Assembly (NCBI GenBank): GCA_033032175.1
Contig: CM065304.1
Location: 28,278,653 to 28,342,652 of the forward strand
DNA length: 64,000 nt
Source: Saturnia japonica
Taxonomy: Eukaryota > Arthropoda > Insecta > Lepidoptera > Saturniidae
Direction of reading: 5' to 3'
Shown: piece by piece, positions 8,901-18,564 of the stretch
How positions within the stretch are numbered: the first letter of the stretch is position 1
Layout of the letters: the number at the start of each line of letters is the position of its first letter
Made by a program: the position numbers and the translations under genes
Notes under the pieces: generated by a model
What the model saw: only the letters and a program-made list of their open reading frames with translations
Databases searched by the model: none
Told to the model about the DNA's origin: nothing

Positions 8901-11610
8901 ATGAGATTTCACTATTTTTTTATAGACAAACCATCTCAATCGAGACTTAATCTGTTTTTTACAGAATGTTTCTATTAGGGTATTTGTATAAAATTTGGTA
9001 CAATAATGAACTTTATTTAATGTCATCAATCAATCAGAGCGCGAGTTCTGTTCGACACTTGGTCGATTTTTTACAATTATTATGGCTATATGGGCAACTT
9101 CACCAATGTCAAGTGTGACAAATTCACGTTTTGGAGTTTAGTTGTCAATTAATCTGGGTAACCAAAACCCATGTTAATTTATAGTGTACTGTAGAATAAC
9201 TTAAAAACGTAAAACAGTAAAAAGTACATAATATTTTGTTCTAGGAAAATTACATACTTGCCCCCCTCCGCTTACAATAATAATTTAAACTATTTGCAAC
9301 GTTCATGCGTGTTCTGCTTTCCATTTCTGTATATAGGACTGATCTTGTTTGTCAACAGCAAAATTCGCAGGGGGCCTGCAAAGCAGTTCATGGCTACGGC
9401 TTATCCTCGATCTGTGAGTAAAGTGATACCTTTAGTAGATCGCGTTCTTTCTTCATCCGGTGCCTATACTAACGAATGTTATGTTTGTTGCAGAGATCGA
9501 TTGAAAGGTAAAGCGGATGCCATAAACAATTCCTGTATTCTGCGTACTCTTATAATAAGTATCGTTTTCATTATATTTAGTATTCTTATTTTTTACTAGC
9601 TGAGCCCCGCGGTTTCACCCACGTATAATTTAGAAGAAATCACTTATTGATGATTTATAATACTTCAATAAAGACAATATTTTTATCGGGTGGCCAGATG
9701 GTCACATCGCGGCTTCGTACGGCTCGTTCGCGTCGCTAACTACTTAGGACATAGATCCGAGCCGAGTGTTGAATTATTTTAATTTTGTATTATCTCTCAA
9801 ACTATGTGTTCTAATGCTTCATAACGAACTTATGTGCGATTATAACGCACCAACAGACAGGCAGACGGAGAGACTGAGATACGTTGGAGAATATAAGGAT
9901 AATATATAAATAACAATTATATAAAAGACGAGGTAAGTAATGTATGTAATCAGTTCGGATCCTCACATCCTCACAACCACAACCACAACCTGATTTGTAT
10001 TAAATGACGGTGTGTCCAAATATGGTAACACACTAAGTTTTGAGAGAACTGGTTTTCAATTGCAGAAACCAGAATACAACTATAGTTGTTTTAAAACAGA
10101 TTTTCAACCTGACGATGGTGGCTTAGCCAGGCAGACATTACATAATATGATGGTTTCATAGCAATATTTTTCTCCACCGAAAGATCAAGCTCTTGGTACG
10201 ATCGTTATTCGTCGTGTCCGAATACTCTATCACTGAGCCGTCGTCGGTTCAAAACTGTTGGGCTATGAAAATTTGGAAATCACCCCTCGATATCACGACT
10301 CCGAAATGGTTTCGATTCATTAAAATAATAATTCAATAAATAATTTAAACTTTGATGGGCTCGTTCGATTGCCAGAGTAAACTGATTGCAATGTCCGTTC
10401 ATGTTCTGCTTCTATTGTATATAACATCGTCTTATTTGTTTACAACAGAGAAGTCGGGGAACCTCCGCGAAGGCGTGTTTTATCGGAAAACGATATTTCT
10501 TCCATGGGATCGGTGAGTAAATTGATACCTTGGTAACACGCGCTCTTTCCTCATCTGGCGCGGTATAAAGGTGCCATTTATAAGTTAGGTACGTAAGTGT
10601 CTCGAAGCGGATAGAGTGTAAAAAAAATTCTACATGTCCTTATCTTGGAAGGAGGGGGTAGGGAACATTGTTACGTAATATTTTCCATTTCGGATGCCGA
10701 ATTTTCTTCATTCTAAAATGTACACTTCGATTTACATCTTATTTTACAAATTGTTATTGTTTATTATAATTTTAAAATCTTAAATGTGTTCATTTTATCC
10801 ATTTAAAATGTTAACAATATATTCTTCCCGCAGAATTAGCCCTTTTAAAATTATTTTGATAATAATAAGTGATTATTTTACTTTCAATTATAATAATGAT
10901 ATTCCAAAGACTAGATAGTTGTCTAATAATAATATAATGGTAATTTATATCCGATAGCATTAAGAGAGTATTTAAAAAAAATCTTTGATTTACGTCAAAC
11001 TGTGAATTTTAGTATAACTGATCCTTTTCTAACAACATTTCATAATTGTAAAAAAGGAGATAGAATCTTACTTAAAAAGAGGACAGGGAAATCTTATGCA
11101 CCCTTATATGGGGATAGGGGGAAGGACAAAAATCACCAAAATCATCCTTAAGTAATTAACGAATAGCACCTAACGCTTCAATGTTATATTTATTGCATAT
11201 ATTTGTTGCAGATAATCCATAACAATCCTGAGAATCCCGGTAGCAGGTAAAACTGTATTCCGCGTACTCTTTAGTTTTAGTGTCTTTCATTATTAGTATT
11301 TTTGTATTCCAGATTTTAATACTTTTTTTTACTTTTATAGTTTTAATATGTAATCACAGCGCAAAGGTTCCGCGACTCACATGCTATAACTTTATGATCT
11401 CATCAGCACCTTTACGAAGTTGACCACAAATTTTTTTATCCAAAAATGTACATTATATTACCATGTTGAAATCAAATTATTTTATATTTTCTGTGGAATC
11501 TAAGATTCAACGATAACCTTAATAAAATATTAATAATGTTAAATTACCTATTATTATATTTTGATTTTTCCAGTTTAAATGGAGCGTCAAGTTCAAGTGT
11601 TCGTCCATAA
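2853..11610 (+). CDS. ATAT1: Alpha-tubulin N-acetyltransferase (ATAT1/MEC-17 family), multi-exon gene
   Basis: The family acetylates lysine 40 of alpha-tubulin on the luminal side of microtubules using acetyl-CoA. Coding exons that I can join in phase are 2853-2962 (tentative), 4758-4809, 4902-5076, 5669-5826, the alternative pairs 9359-9413 + 9494-9507 and 10449-10512 + 11212-11246, and the last exon 11574-11610. The core reads KHILYILKDSDANK, then GELLGFLKMGHKGFLFLYD, EPLCVLDFFVVSNRQRQGHG (active-site Cys and acetyl-CoA loop R-x-G-x-G-R), then NPTQKFLSFLGRHYGYK and a short basic/serine-rich tail. At least one exon is missing from this model: 2853-2962 ends in phase 2 but 4758 needs a preceding phase 1. 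The absent piece should carry the family's catalytic Gln. The catalytic Asp position is Tyr. The family assignment is firm; the 5' structure is not. Confidence 0.8.
3072..3283 (-). repeat. Dispersed repeat family A, copy 2 (inverted)
   Basis: This is the reverse-complement match to 1954-2153. It is recognisable from the shared GACCCTATATTA, GGATTATAAATATAA and CTAACAAGGCAGCCACCA segments. It lies in the first proposed intron of the acetyltransferase. Confidence 0.65.
3284..4757. other. Intron sequence, AT-rich, no gene seen
   Basis: AT-rich sequence with no recognised repeat or coding segment. The exon missing from the acetyltransferase model would be expected here. I looked for the conserved segment that precedes KHILYIL and found no acceptor-donor pair encoding it. 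Confidence 0.4.
4758..4809 (+). CDS. ATAT1: Acetyltransferase exon: start of the GNAT-like fold
   Basis: The exon follows a TTACAG acceptor and precedes a GTGAGT donor. After two bases that complete a codon it reads PLNKHILYILKDSDANK. This corresponds to the beta strand (YIL+DS motif) that opens the conserved core of the family. It ends in phase 2, matching the next exon. Confidence 0.85.
4902..5076 (+). CDS. ATAT1: Acetyltransferase exon: active-site Cys and acetyl-CoA-binding loop
   Basis: The phase-2 acceptor joins cleanly to the previous exon to give DANKGCGELLGFLKMG. The exon carries AEPLCVLDFFVVSNRQ, with the conserved catalytic cysteine, and QRQGHGRALLDYVLK, the acetyl-CoA pyrophosphate-binding loop. 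It ends in phase 0 at a GTCAGT donor. Its GC content is clearly above that of the flanking introns. Confidence 0.92.
5583..5648 (+). mobile_element. 3' UTR remnant of the Jockey-like LINE, abutting an exon acceptor
   Basis: The sequence ATAAACCCGAT followed by GACATTCATAAGTGCCTT and AGGGTCTAAATTG matches 1567-1673 of the LINE at the window start, with about 48 bases of that stretch missing. It ends about 20 bp before the acceptor AG at 5667-5668, so the polypyrimidine region of this intron lies next to LINE sequence. Confidence 0.75.
5669..5826 (+). CDS. ATAT1: Acetyltransferase exon: end of catalytic core
   Basis: The exon reads through NPTQKFLSFLGRHYGYKN, NGFRVIPDFF and ELKSEK, corresponding to the family's conserved RPS-x-KLL-x-FL-x-KHYGL and FV-x-FEGFF segments. 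It is in phase 0 at the acceptor and phase 2 at the GTAACT donor. The residue before NP is Tyr (codon TAT at 5702-5704), where the family has the catalytic Asp. Confidence 0.9.
5979..6580 (-). mobile_element. Helitron-like or other lepidopteran repeat with internal tandem units
   Basis: It begins ACTAGCGGTGTGCTCGCGGC, which on the reverse strand is a terminus ending CTAGT, as expected for a Helitron-like 3' end. Inside are about 3.5 units of 115-130 bp sharing TATTGAAA, then CTTCCCGTGTA, then ATCAAAATCGGTT. It ends near a CGGACATACAAACAGACGGA block. The family name is inferred from general knowledge of lepidopteran repeats. Confidence 0.5.
7331..7608 (-). mobile_element. 5' terminal segment of a Helitron-like element, inverted
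   Basis: On the reverse strand it opens with an AATATTATAAATGCAAAAGT segment followed by TAACTCTGTCTGTTAC, then CGCTGAACCAATTTTGATG and TATAGAGATATATTGCACC. This order is typical of abundant non-autonomous lepidopteran Helitrons. It may belong to the same inverted element as 5979-6580, which would make one 1.6 kb insertion, but the middle was not recognised. Confidence 0.5.
7990..8480 (+). repeat. Two adjoining dispersed lepidopteran repeat fragments
   Basis: About 7990-8250 reads AACCCCGTTAGGGGATGAAT and continues with GGCCCCCTTTTGCACCCC and CTCCAAGTTTCAGGTCTCT. About 8255-8480 contains GATCCGTAACTC and AACCCTTATAGGATCACTCT. Both texts resemble common interspersed sequences of moths and butterflies. 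Short open frames here (for example 8016-8273) follow the repeat and are not credible genes. Confidence 0.5.
9359..9413 (+). CDS. ATAT1: Alternative 3' exon 6a of the acetyltransferase
   Basis: The exon lies between a GTCAACAG acceptor and a GTGAGT donor and enters in phase 2 to give SKIRRGPAKQFMATAYPRS. It is paralogous in position to exon 6b at 10449-10512, but the encoded peptides hardly resemble each other apart from being basic. It ends in phase 0. Whether it is spliced into mRNA cannot be told from the sequence. Confidence 0.55.
9494..9507 (+). CDS. ATAT1: Alternative micro-exon 7a of the acetyltransferase
   Basis: Only 14 bp lie between TTTGTTGCAG and GTAAAG, giving RSIE plus two bases. 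With exon 6a it totals 69 bp, so the pair preserves frame and joins the last exon to give RSIESLNGASSSS. It is the positional counterpart of the 35-bp exon 7b. Confidence 0.45.
9598..9905 (-). mobile_element. Helitron-like fragment, inverted
   Basis: It starts CTAGCTGAGCCCCGCGGTTT (reverse-strand terminus ending in CTAG) and ends near ACAGACAGGCAGACGGAGAG, a common arrangement in lepidopteran interspersed repeats. It begins immediately after duplicate unit A. Confidence 0.45.
10449..10512 (+). CDS. ATAT1: Alternative 3' exon 6b of the acetyltransferase
   Basis: The acceptor TTACAACAG joins in phase 2 to the core exon, giving EKREVGEPPRRRVLSENDI then SSMGS. It ends in phase 0 at a GTGAGT donor. 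The arginine- and serine-rich peptide suits the low-complexity C-terminal tail seen in the family. This version looks more protein-like than exon 6a. Confidence 0.7.
11212..11246 (+). CDS. ATAT1: Alternative 3' exon 7b of the acetyltransferase
   Basis: The exon reads IIHNNPENPGS plus two bases, between TTTGTTGCAG and GTAAAA. With exon 6b it totals 99 bp, so the cassette is frame-neutral. It joins the last exon as PENPGSSLNGASSSSVRP. Confidence 0.65.
11574..11610 (+). CDS. ATAT1: Last coding exon of the acetyltransferase
   Basis: It follows a TTTTTCCAG acceptor. One base completes a serine codon, and the exon then reads LNGASSSSVRP and TAA. It is in phase with both exon 7a and exon 7b, which supports it as a shared terminal exon. 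Confidence 0.7.
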
Positions 11611-11717
11611 GCTACCGTCGTCTCATCCGCATTTGTTTATTGCACTCAATGGCATAACCGTATCAGCTATATAAGGTGACTATTTTCTGTATTTTGTGAT
11701 ACCATTATAGATAAATT

Positions 11718-11723
11718 AATAAA
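11718..11723 (+). terminator. Polyadenylation signal AATAAA for the acetyltransferase
   Basis: A canonical AATAAA lies about 108 bp after the stop codon. It is the nearest such hexamer downstream; use is inferred. Confidence 0.4.
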
Positions 11724-11948
11724 AAACGTGTGGGCCGGGGAACTCCCGTCAGAACGAAGTTGCTAAGTAAAATATTTATTATTCATCCTAATAAGGTTTT
11801 GTATGACACATGCCAAATGTTTAAAGGTAGCAGCATAACTTAAATTGGAAGTTGATTTTACGATTTTCTATTCTTTTTAGAACTAAATATAATCGATAAT
11901 ACGATTATGCTTCAAATAATTTTGCGGGTGTGTAAGCAGTGTAAAGAT

Positions 11949-13075
11949 ATACATACATACATAAATCACGCCTATTTCCCAACGGAGTAGGTAGAGACCA
12001 CGTCCTTCAACCTGCTACGATCCTGGCATATACATCTTTCGTTTCTTCAACATTCATTAATCTTTTCATGCATGCTCGTCGGTTTAGAGTACTCTTGATC
12101 TGACCTTTCTTCAGAACGTCTCCGATTTGATCGATGAATGTTCGTCTAGGCCTTCCTCTTCAAATGTTTCCTTTCACACTCGCATCATAGATTTGTTTAG
12201 TCATTCTTCTTTCATTCATCCTCTCAACATGCCCAAACCATCTAAGCATCCCTTTCTCAATTCGTGTGACTATATCTTCTTTCACACCACAAAGCTATCT
12301 TATTACACTATTTCTTGTCCTGTCACTCAATTTCACTCCTAACATACCTCTTAGCGCTCTCATTTCTTCTGCATTTATTTTACTTTCATGATTTTTCTGC
12401 CATACCCAGCTTTCACTTCCGTACATGAGTGTTGGAACCAACACTCCTCTATGCACAGCCAAACGAGCTTTCATAGAAATACTCTGGCCCTCATAAAGGA
12501 GTTTAACGCCCCATTCACCATATTACCGGCATTTACTCTCCTTCCTATATCCCTCTTATACTTTCCATCCCTGGTAAACATCGATCCCAAGTATACAAAC
12601 TCACTTACTTGCTCCAGTTCATCCTCATCAATCCGGACACATATTTCTGTCATGTTTTCTTCCTTTTCAAACACCAAAATTTACTTCTTTGCTTTTACTT
12701 TCATTCCCTTTCTTTCCAAAGCCTCATTCATAATAGTCACCATCGCTTGCAAATCCTTAGCCGACGATGCAAGTAAAACTTGATCATCGGCGTAAAGAAG
12801 ACATTTGACAAATAACTCGTTCATTCTCAGTCCACAATCACTCTCTTTCAAATCTGTTAGACAATTATCCATGAATAGGCTGAACAGCCATGGAGACGCT
12901 ACACATCCCTGTCTGACACCCTCTTGTATATCAAACCATTCAGTGTATGCTCCATTTATTCTAACACAAGCACTAGAATCCTCATAGAGAGATTTCAATG
13001 CTTGTATCAGATCCCCGCCAACCCCATGCCTAGACAATGCCAACCACAACTCATACCTAATCACTTTGTCATAAT
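11949..13075 (-). mobile_element. RTE-clade LINE, 5'-truncated, reverse transcriptase remnant
   Basis: On the reverse strand the element encodes part of a reverse transcriptase: YDKVIRYELWLALSRHG, then LIQALKSLYEDSSACVRING, EGVRQGCVASPWLFSLFMDN, and the catalytic LLYADDQVLLA. A stop at 12681-12683 is followed in the same frame by EFVYLGSMFTRDGKYKRDI. Further down come GVKEDIVTRIE-like and RWFGHVERMNE-like segments. The 3' end is an (ATGT)n tail at 11949-11962, a hallmark of this LINE group. Truncation near 13075 and internal stops show a dead copy. Open frames on the + strand here are antisense shadows. Confidence 0.88.
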
Positions 13076-13194
13076 AAATAATGAGTTGCTTTTAATTTAA
13101 TTTAATATTATATTTTTGTGTTCAAAAGGATTGTAATACAAGTAATGGAACGCACCACCCGCGTCTTTGGAACTATTTACGCTGTGTATAATAA

Positions 13195-15519
13195 TATTAA
13201 GTTGTGCCCCACGGTATCACCCGTGTTAGTTATATACGACAAACACCGCAACGCCAGTGCACTCGTGTAGCATGTCAAAATTGTTCTTCCCACAAATACA
13301 AATTATTTCAATTTTTCATTATCTCTTCAAACTATGTGTCCAAAATAACATGCAAGGGAGCAAATTTTAATTTCATAAAATTGTCTTTAAGATGAATAAC
13401 TCTTGTTCGTAAGGATTAATATACCATGTGTAAAATAATGATCTTAAATAACTTTTTAATGTTAAACCATTGTTTGTTACATAATAGCTTATTGTCGGTT
13501 ATGCATAAGATATAGGCATATGCTATTGTGGACATTTTAAAGATGTACTTAAGGCTCAATATTTTTGTACAACATGTATTTACGTACAACTAAAAATTAT
13601 CGCAGCGCACGCGGATAAAGCAGTTCGGGAGAGCTTATATATAAACAATAATAAGCTTATAATATATATAAACTGGTAAATATATATGTGCATGATAAAT
13701 TATTGAAATGAGTACAAAATATAATTATTTTCGTAAATTTATATAAAATAAAATGTTACTGAACGTATCACAACTTAATCATATGTAAAACGAATCGTTC
13801 AATGGTGTGAATTCTGTATAATCTGTGGTAGGGATTGACAATTAATACAAAAATATTTTACTTTAATAAAAAATTTTCTCAAAAACTACGGGTTTCCGCA
13901 TGTTGAAACTTTGCGTATGTGCTTATAATAATGTAACCTTTCTGTTAAAAAAATTCATCCGCCAAATCGACGGACGTCAATAGAAAGCTGAGCCCTTAGG
14001 ATATCCAAAACCTAATGGAATGGCCGGAAGGGATATTCAAGTTGCAAAGAAATTGTTAACTAAACGTACGAACATAAAACAGATATCAGAGTAGCATTAC
14101 TTCAATAAAGGTCATTTCCAGTTTCAGGCACAAACTTTTCACCTTCTCCATTATTAATGAGTAGAAAAATAAAAACAAAAGTAGGTACCTGTAACACATT
14201 AATCAGTATTTGAAATCAAAAATGAACGTAAATGTGAATACACAGTTTAATAAGATTACACTTAGTCACAGCACAGGTATGGTATAAGAAAGACTAATTA
14301 TTGTAATAAGTGGATTAAAGGAAAAATTGTTAATATAATAACTTTAGGTCATATAATATTTTAGATTGTAAGGATGGATGTACTTATACTAGAACATCAC
14401 ATCATGTTCGACCTCAATAATTTGCTTATATGTACAACTTACAGGTTTACATGGACTTATTTTCCGCAACTCGTCGTCCATGAGCGCCTATTTTGCATGA
14501 TGCTGGCCGACCTCAGCCCAATTCTTCCAGAAAGTCCATCAGTCGCTCGATGTTGTTGCTTATATGTATACAAAGGCTGAGTGTGAACGCAGCTGGGAGA
14601 AAGTGTGATAGAACCGCAACATCGCTTGTTAGTCTAATAATCTTAATAATAATCATCTAGTCTTGTTAGTCATATAAGTCTGTATCTAATTATACTTTGT
14701 GGATCAATAACTTCACTTCCTTTATTTAATTTTTTTATGAATGCCTAGTGTGTCCAAGTGTCTAATATTTGTAAGTTTATAATTAACATATCATTAGGTA
14801 TAATAAAGTCTGTGCTCCCCATGCAGTGTTTTACTACTTCAATACTACAGTGGTATTGGAAAAATCAGTTATATAACAATTGCTGTCTTAACCAGTGAAC
14901 ACACGACCTATATCTGATATCACCCATACATTACAAGTGTAAAATTTATGTAAGTATGACACATATGCTGTCAAACTAAGGTAACATATTCCTGGGTTAA
15001 TATTATAGTTGTAGGTAGGTATTAGAAATTATAGAAAAAGTTATAAGAATAATAGTAAATGAATCAAGTTACATTATCATAATAAGCCCTTTACGTTTTT
15101 CAATTTGTTTTTATCATTTCACTTCACATGAGCTTAGCCACAAGACGGCTAGCCTTTATATAAATTGTAATTAAAAGTTTCCTAGGTCGCCCAGGTATTT
15201 ATTTGTAAGTACTATAGTAGGTAATTACATGATAAAAAAAAAAACAATTTTTATGTTAAAAGTTTACTAAGAAACTAAAACAAATACATAATATGGTAAA
15301 ACAAAGTTTTTAAAGTGTTTTTATGTGATAATCATAAACTTTTTTTACAAGTACTTTTAAAATAAACAATACAAAACTTATAATAAATATAAAACATGAG
15401 TAGGTATGTGTTTATCATCTGGTGATAATTTCAGTGTTCATCAAAACTATTTCATGGGTTGGTACCGCACCACCACATACTTTCAACACTGTTCCATTAT
15501 TAAAACATGCGTGAAACAA
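13195..15519. other. Intergenic sequence without recognised genes
   Basis: 13195-13240 carries a CCCCACGGTATCACCCGTGT segment resembling the Helitron-like terminus at 9598. The rest is AT-rich. A 68-codon open frame at 14374-14580 on the + strand has no recognisable domain and lacks supporting splice or codon evidence. Confidence 0.4.
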
Positions 15520-15523
15520 GTCT

Positions 15524-16157
15524 TTATGGCTCCTGAAACAACTCTTCCCTTCTGTACCACACCACGGTCTTAGCTAGACGATGTTCTACCATCCATCTTT
15601 CCACATTAATACCGTTCTGAGTATATAAGTCAATCCACATGTACTTGTCTAATACTAGTCTCACAACGATGAATACTGTAGGCTCCCCGATGATACTTTC
15701 CATAAATTGACTGGCAACTGACGACCATATCGAAGTCAGTTCATAAGGGAAGCCGTTGCCAATCTTACAAGAAGTCGCCAGAGGAGCGACTCTGTCTTCT
15801 ATTATCGAATAATAAGTCGGGATACAGCACTGATATATCGTAGAAGCCATAATCAATGGCATACACTGCACATTTGTCTTCATAGGCAGTGCTTATTATT
15901 CTATATATTCTTCCTCGAATATATTTGTTTACTGTAGTAGAATAGTAAATGACGACATTATTTTCGATTATATCTGCTACTTCTATGCGTTCTCCTGCAC
16001 TTTCTAATAGTTGTATATAATCTTCTGTAATAACGGCTGGCCGCACGTAGATATTCGATGGATGATGAATCCACGTTATGACAACTTCATAAGTTCTCAG
16101 CAATTCAAATTTTCATTCAGCGACGTTTGCTGCTAAATTGGATATAATATTATCCAT
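15524..16157 (-). pseudogene. Tudor-domain protein, intronless and disrupted
   Basis: Reading on the reverse strand from an ATG at 16157, the frame meets TGA at 16113-16115. It then runs ELLRTYEVVITWIHHPSNIY, VRPAVITEDYIQLLE, NKYIRGRIYRI and KCAVYAIDYG, the core strands of an extended Tudor domain. Near 15775-15800 the frame shifts, and the continuation reads RVAPLATSCKIGN, SQFMESIIGEPTVFIVV, KYMWIDLYTQNG and MVEHRLAKTVVW, the second half of the extended fold. Tudor proteins bind methylarginine on Piwi and other germline proteins. No intron interrupts about 630 bp, and the two lesions suggest a processed or fragmentary pseudogene. A sequencing error could explain one lesion but not easily both. 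Confidence 0.75.
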
Positions 16158-16943
16158 CTTGATAATCGCAAACTGATAAATTCTTCACTATATTTATTGT
16201 GGTTATTTTTTATGAAAAACTTGTTACTTCGTGACTTGTTAAGAAATAATATGTAGGTAGGTAGTGAAATTTGAAATTATGCAATTCATACTATTTTCTT
16301 ATTAAAATAAAATTAATTATTAAAATGAATTGTTTATGACGTAAAAAACGGCGCGTAAGAGCAAACATACGGTTTTCATGTGGTCATTTGTGTTCATTTA
16401 ATTTTTAATACAAAATATCCGTGAATATCTCGTTAAATTTTTATTATTTGTGTAGGTATAACTTACAATTAGTCTTGTTTTTACTGACAAATACTAAATG
16501 TAAATAATAGAAATTGCTGTTACTTAATATATACTCTTGAAAATTGCCAAGAATCAGAACAATTAGATAACACAATGCTATGAACATTTTTTATTAAACC
16601 AAGTATTAAATAAAATTCGTGTAAATATTAAGAATCTGCGAATTGTATGTTGTTTTTGTTTAGCTGTCTATTTAAAATCATTTAAAGTAGGTATATATCT
16701 CTAATAGCTGGAAGAGTTAATAAAAGAAATCGTGTTGAGTAAGTACACTTAGATTTTTCAAATGAAGTTTGACTTTTTTAAAGAAATCTGGTATATTCAA
16801 GTTTATTATTTACATCGTTAATTGTCACTAGATATATATACAAGTATAATAAACTTTATACGTTTTCACATTTTCATTTGATTTCCATAGTAATTGTACC
16901 TATCTATTACGATTTCAATTTTTAATAATAACTTTCGACGATA

Positions 16944-17055
16944 GGGCAGTAGTGGCGGTCTCGGTCAAATAGACGCGACGCGACGTGGCCTGGGTTTGAA
17001 TCCTACAACAAACCTGAATTTTCATTGAAGGAAAATGTCGCTTTGTAATTAAGTC
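16944..17055 (+). mobile_element. tRNA-derived SINE family 1, remnant
   Basis: A GGGTTTGAATCC box-B-like segment is followed by TTCATTGAAGGAAAATGTCG, aligning with the tRNA-like head and start of the body of the fuller copies at 47302-47632 and 54290-54612. The 3' body is missing. Confidence 0.55.
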
Positions 17056-17325
17056 ATAGTCTGGAGCTCTTTCATATAGTATTTTTCAATTCCGTATTAA
17101 ACATTATTTTATAGTTCAAGAGGCAAAATTTAACTTTCACTTAGCATAACTTTCGTACCAGTAGATTTATCAAAAATCATGATGGACCGTATTTGTAGAC
17201 CATTTAATTATCTAGAAATTTTTTTCTGTACTAATAATACTATTATTAGTACCAAGATGCTGGTAGTTACGAGTTATTAAAAAAAACTTATTTGTATGGA
17301 AGTTACGAGGAGCCCACTGTTAATA

Positions 17326-17817
17326 CTAGGCTGAAATCTATAGAGCGTACTCAGACTTATCTCAGCCTTAGGGCTCGCGTACGCTGCGGCGCCGCGGTTG
17401 TACCGCCGCACCACAGCCGCGCTGCCGCCGCGGTTGTACCGCCGCACCACAGCCGTGCTGCCGCCGCGGTCGTGCCGCCGCACCACAGCCGTGCTGCCGC
17501 CGCGGTCGTACCGCCGCACCACAGCCGCATGATTTTACCTTTTTGTGTAATACAGTGCTAGCCACGAAAATTGTCGTCATGATTAACTTAAAAAAGTTAC
17601 TGTTTGCATATTATAGGTTTAACGGAGACTAGCTAGTTATTAATTTTGCGGTATCGAAACGTTAATTGACAGTTACCAGACACTTCCTCAGTTAACGCTA
17701 AGCTTAGCTTAACTCGACTATAAATTCGAAATCTAAGTTTGCGCTGAGTAAATACTTAGTTGAGCTAAGCTAAGGTTGAAGCAAATTCTAAGTACGCTCT
17801 ATAGATTTCACCCTAAG
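17326..17817. mobile_element. Inverted-repeat element (MITE-like) containing a GC-rich minisatellite
   Basis: Its ends are inverted copies: CTGAAATCTATAGAGCGTAC at 17331-17350 and the reverse complement of TACGCTCTATAGATTTCACC near 17793-17812. A TTAGCTTAGCTCAACTAAG-type secondary palindromic region lies near the right end. Total length is about 490 bp, with no transposase. The transposon superfamily and target-site duplication could not be settled. Confidence 0.6.
17391..17528. repeat. GC-rich minisatellite, 36-bp unit, about 3.8 copies
   Basis: Units begin GCCGCGGTTGTACCGCCGCA (or GCCGCGGTCGTACCGCCGCA) and repeat every 36 bp at 17391, 17427, 17463 and 17499. Because 36 is a multiple of three, open frames appear on both strands (alanine-, proline- and histidine-rich, or arginine- and glycine-rich). 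They are products of the repeat, not genes. Confidence 0.85.
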
Positions 17818-17883
17818 TGTTCAAACTGTAACATACTTAATTAACTTTTTCTCGTCCTTAACAATATCATCATATTACTTTAA

Positions 17884-18564
17884 TCTTTATTAATATTATG
17901 AAGCTGAAGCGTTTGTTTTTTTGGTTGAACGCGCTAATCTCAGGAACTACTGGTTCGAATGGAAAAAGTATTTCAGTATTAAATAACCCAATTATCGAGG
18001 AAGGCTATATAAAATTACGGTATGATTAATAGGAGTGGAGCATCAATGAAAAATGTTGGAAAAACGGGCAAATTTTATTTCTTTTGAGAGCTTCCATTGC
18101 GTTCGCTGTGTTAAAGTTAAAGTTGGTTAAAATTACGCAACAATCATGTGGAATGGAATTATTTCTCTTAAAAGGTTCCCAAAAAAAGTCCGCGATAGCA
18201 TATGGCTATCTTTCAAGGTTTACTCAATATAACCGTTTATATGGTAATAAAATTTGTTCTAAAATAATGAATTATTTGCGATATGGTTCATTATTTCCTT
18301 ATCAAAATAAGTACGTTATTCATCACGAGAATTTAATTTTGAATAAAATTGCTCTTTACTGTAATTGATTTAAATGAATATCTAAGCAGATATCACTCTT
18401 CTAAAATAACTCGGCAGCAAAATAATAATCAAGTACCGCGAGCGCATTATTAATAAGCAGAATAATGTAGGAGGCGGGCGGCATTTAATAATACAGTGTC
18501 TACGACCCACTCTCTCTCTCTCTCCCTCTTACATGACGCAGACGAAGTTGCACGGGTCAGCTAG
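17884..18564 (+). mobile_element. Non-autonomous Helitron-like element
   Basis: It starts TCTTTATTAATATTATGAAG, continues TTGAACGCGCTAATCTCAGG, and ends CACGGGTCAGCTAG followed by T, i.e. a CTAG 3' end next to T as Helitrons require. The interior is AT-rich with a CT microsatellite near 18512-18530 and no Rep/helicase coding. A terminal hairpin was not evident, so the class is probable rather than certain. Confidence 0.5.

Larger units (their letters stand above)
9258..9597 (+). repeat. Tandem duplicate unit A of the acetyltransferase 3' exon region
   Basis: This unit aligns with 10345-11310. Shared landmarks, in order, are GTTCATG-GTTCTGCTT, TTGTTTACAACAG-like acceptor context, GTGAGTAAA-TGATACCTT donor context, CGCGTTCTTTCTTCATC, a second TTTGTTGCAG acceptor, and GTATTCTGCGTACTCTT-AGTATTC. 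Both splice sites of both internal exons are kept in each unit. Unit A has an 80-bp internal intron, while unit B has one of about 700 bp. Confidence 0.8.
10345..11310 (+). repeat. Tandem duplicate unit B of the acetyltransferase 3' exon region
   Basis: This is the second copy of the duplicated block, about 1.1 kb downstream of unit A at its left side and 1.7 kb at its right side. The difference is explained by about 620 bp of extra sequence in its internal intron (10513-11211), in which no known element was recognised. Confidence 0.8.

Noticed and set aside
12127..12987. + strand open frames of 60-131 codons
   Set aside because: They are antisense to the RTE reverse transcriptase remnant read on the - strand.
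17277..17580. Overlapping repeat-rich open frames on both strands
   Set aside because: They follow the 36-bp GC-rich minisatellite inside an inverted-repeat element; there is no domain or splice support.
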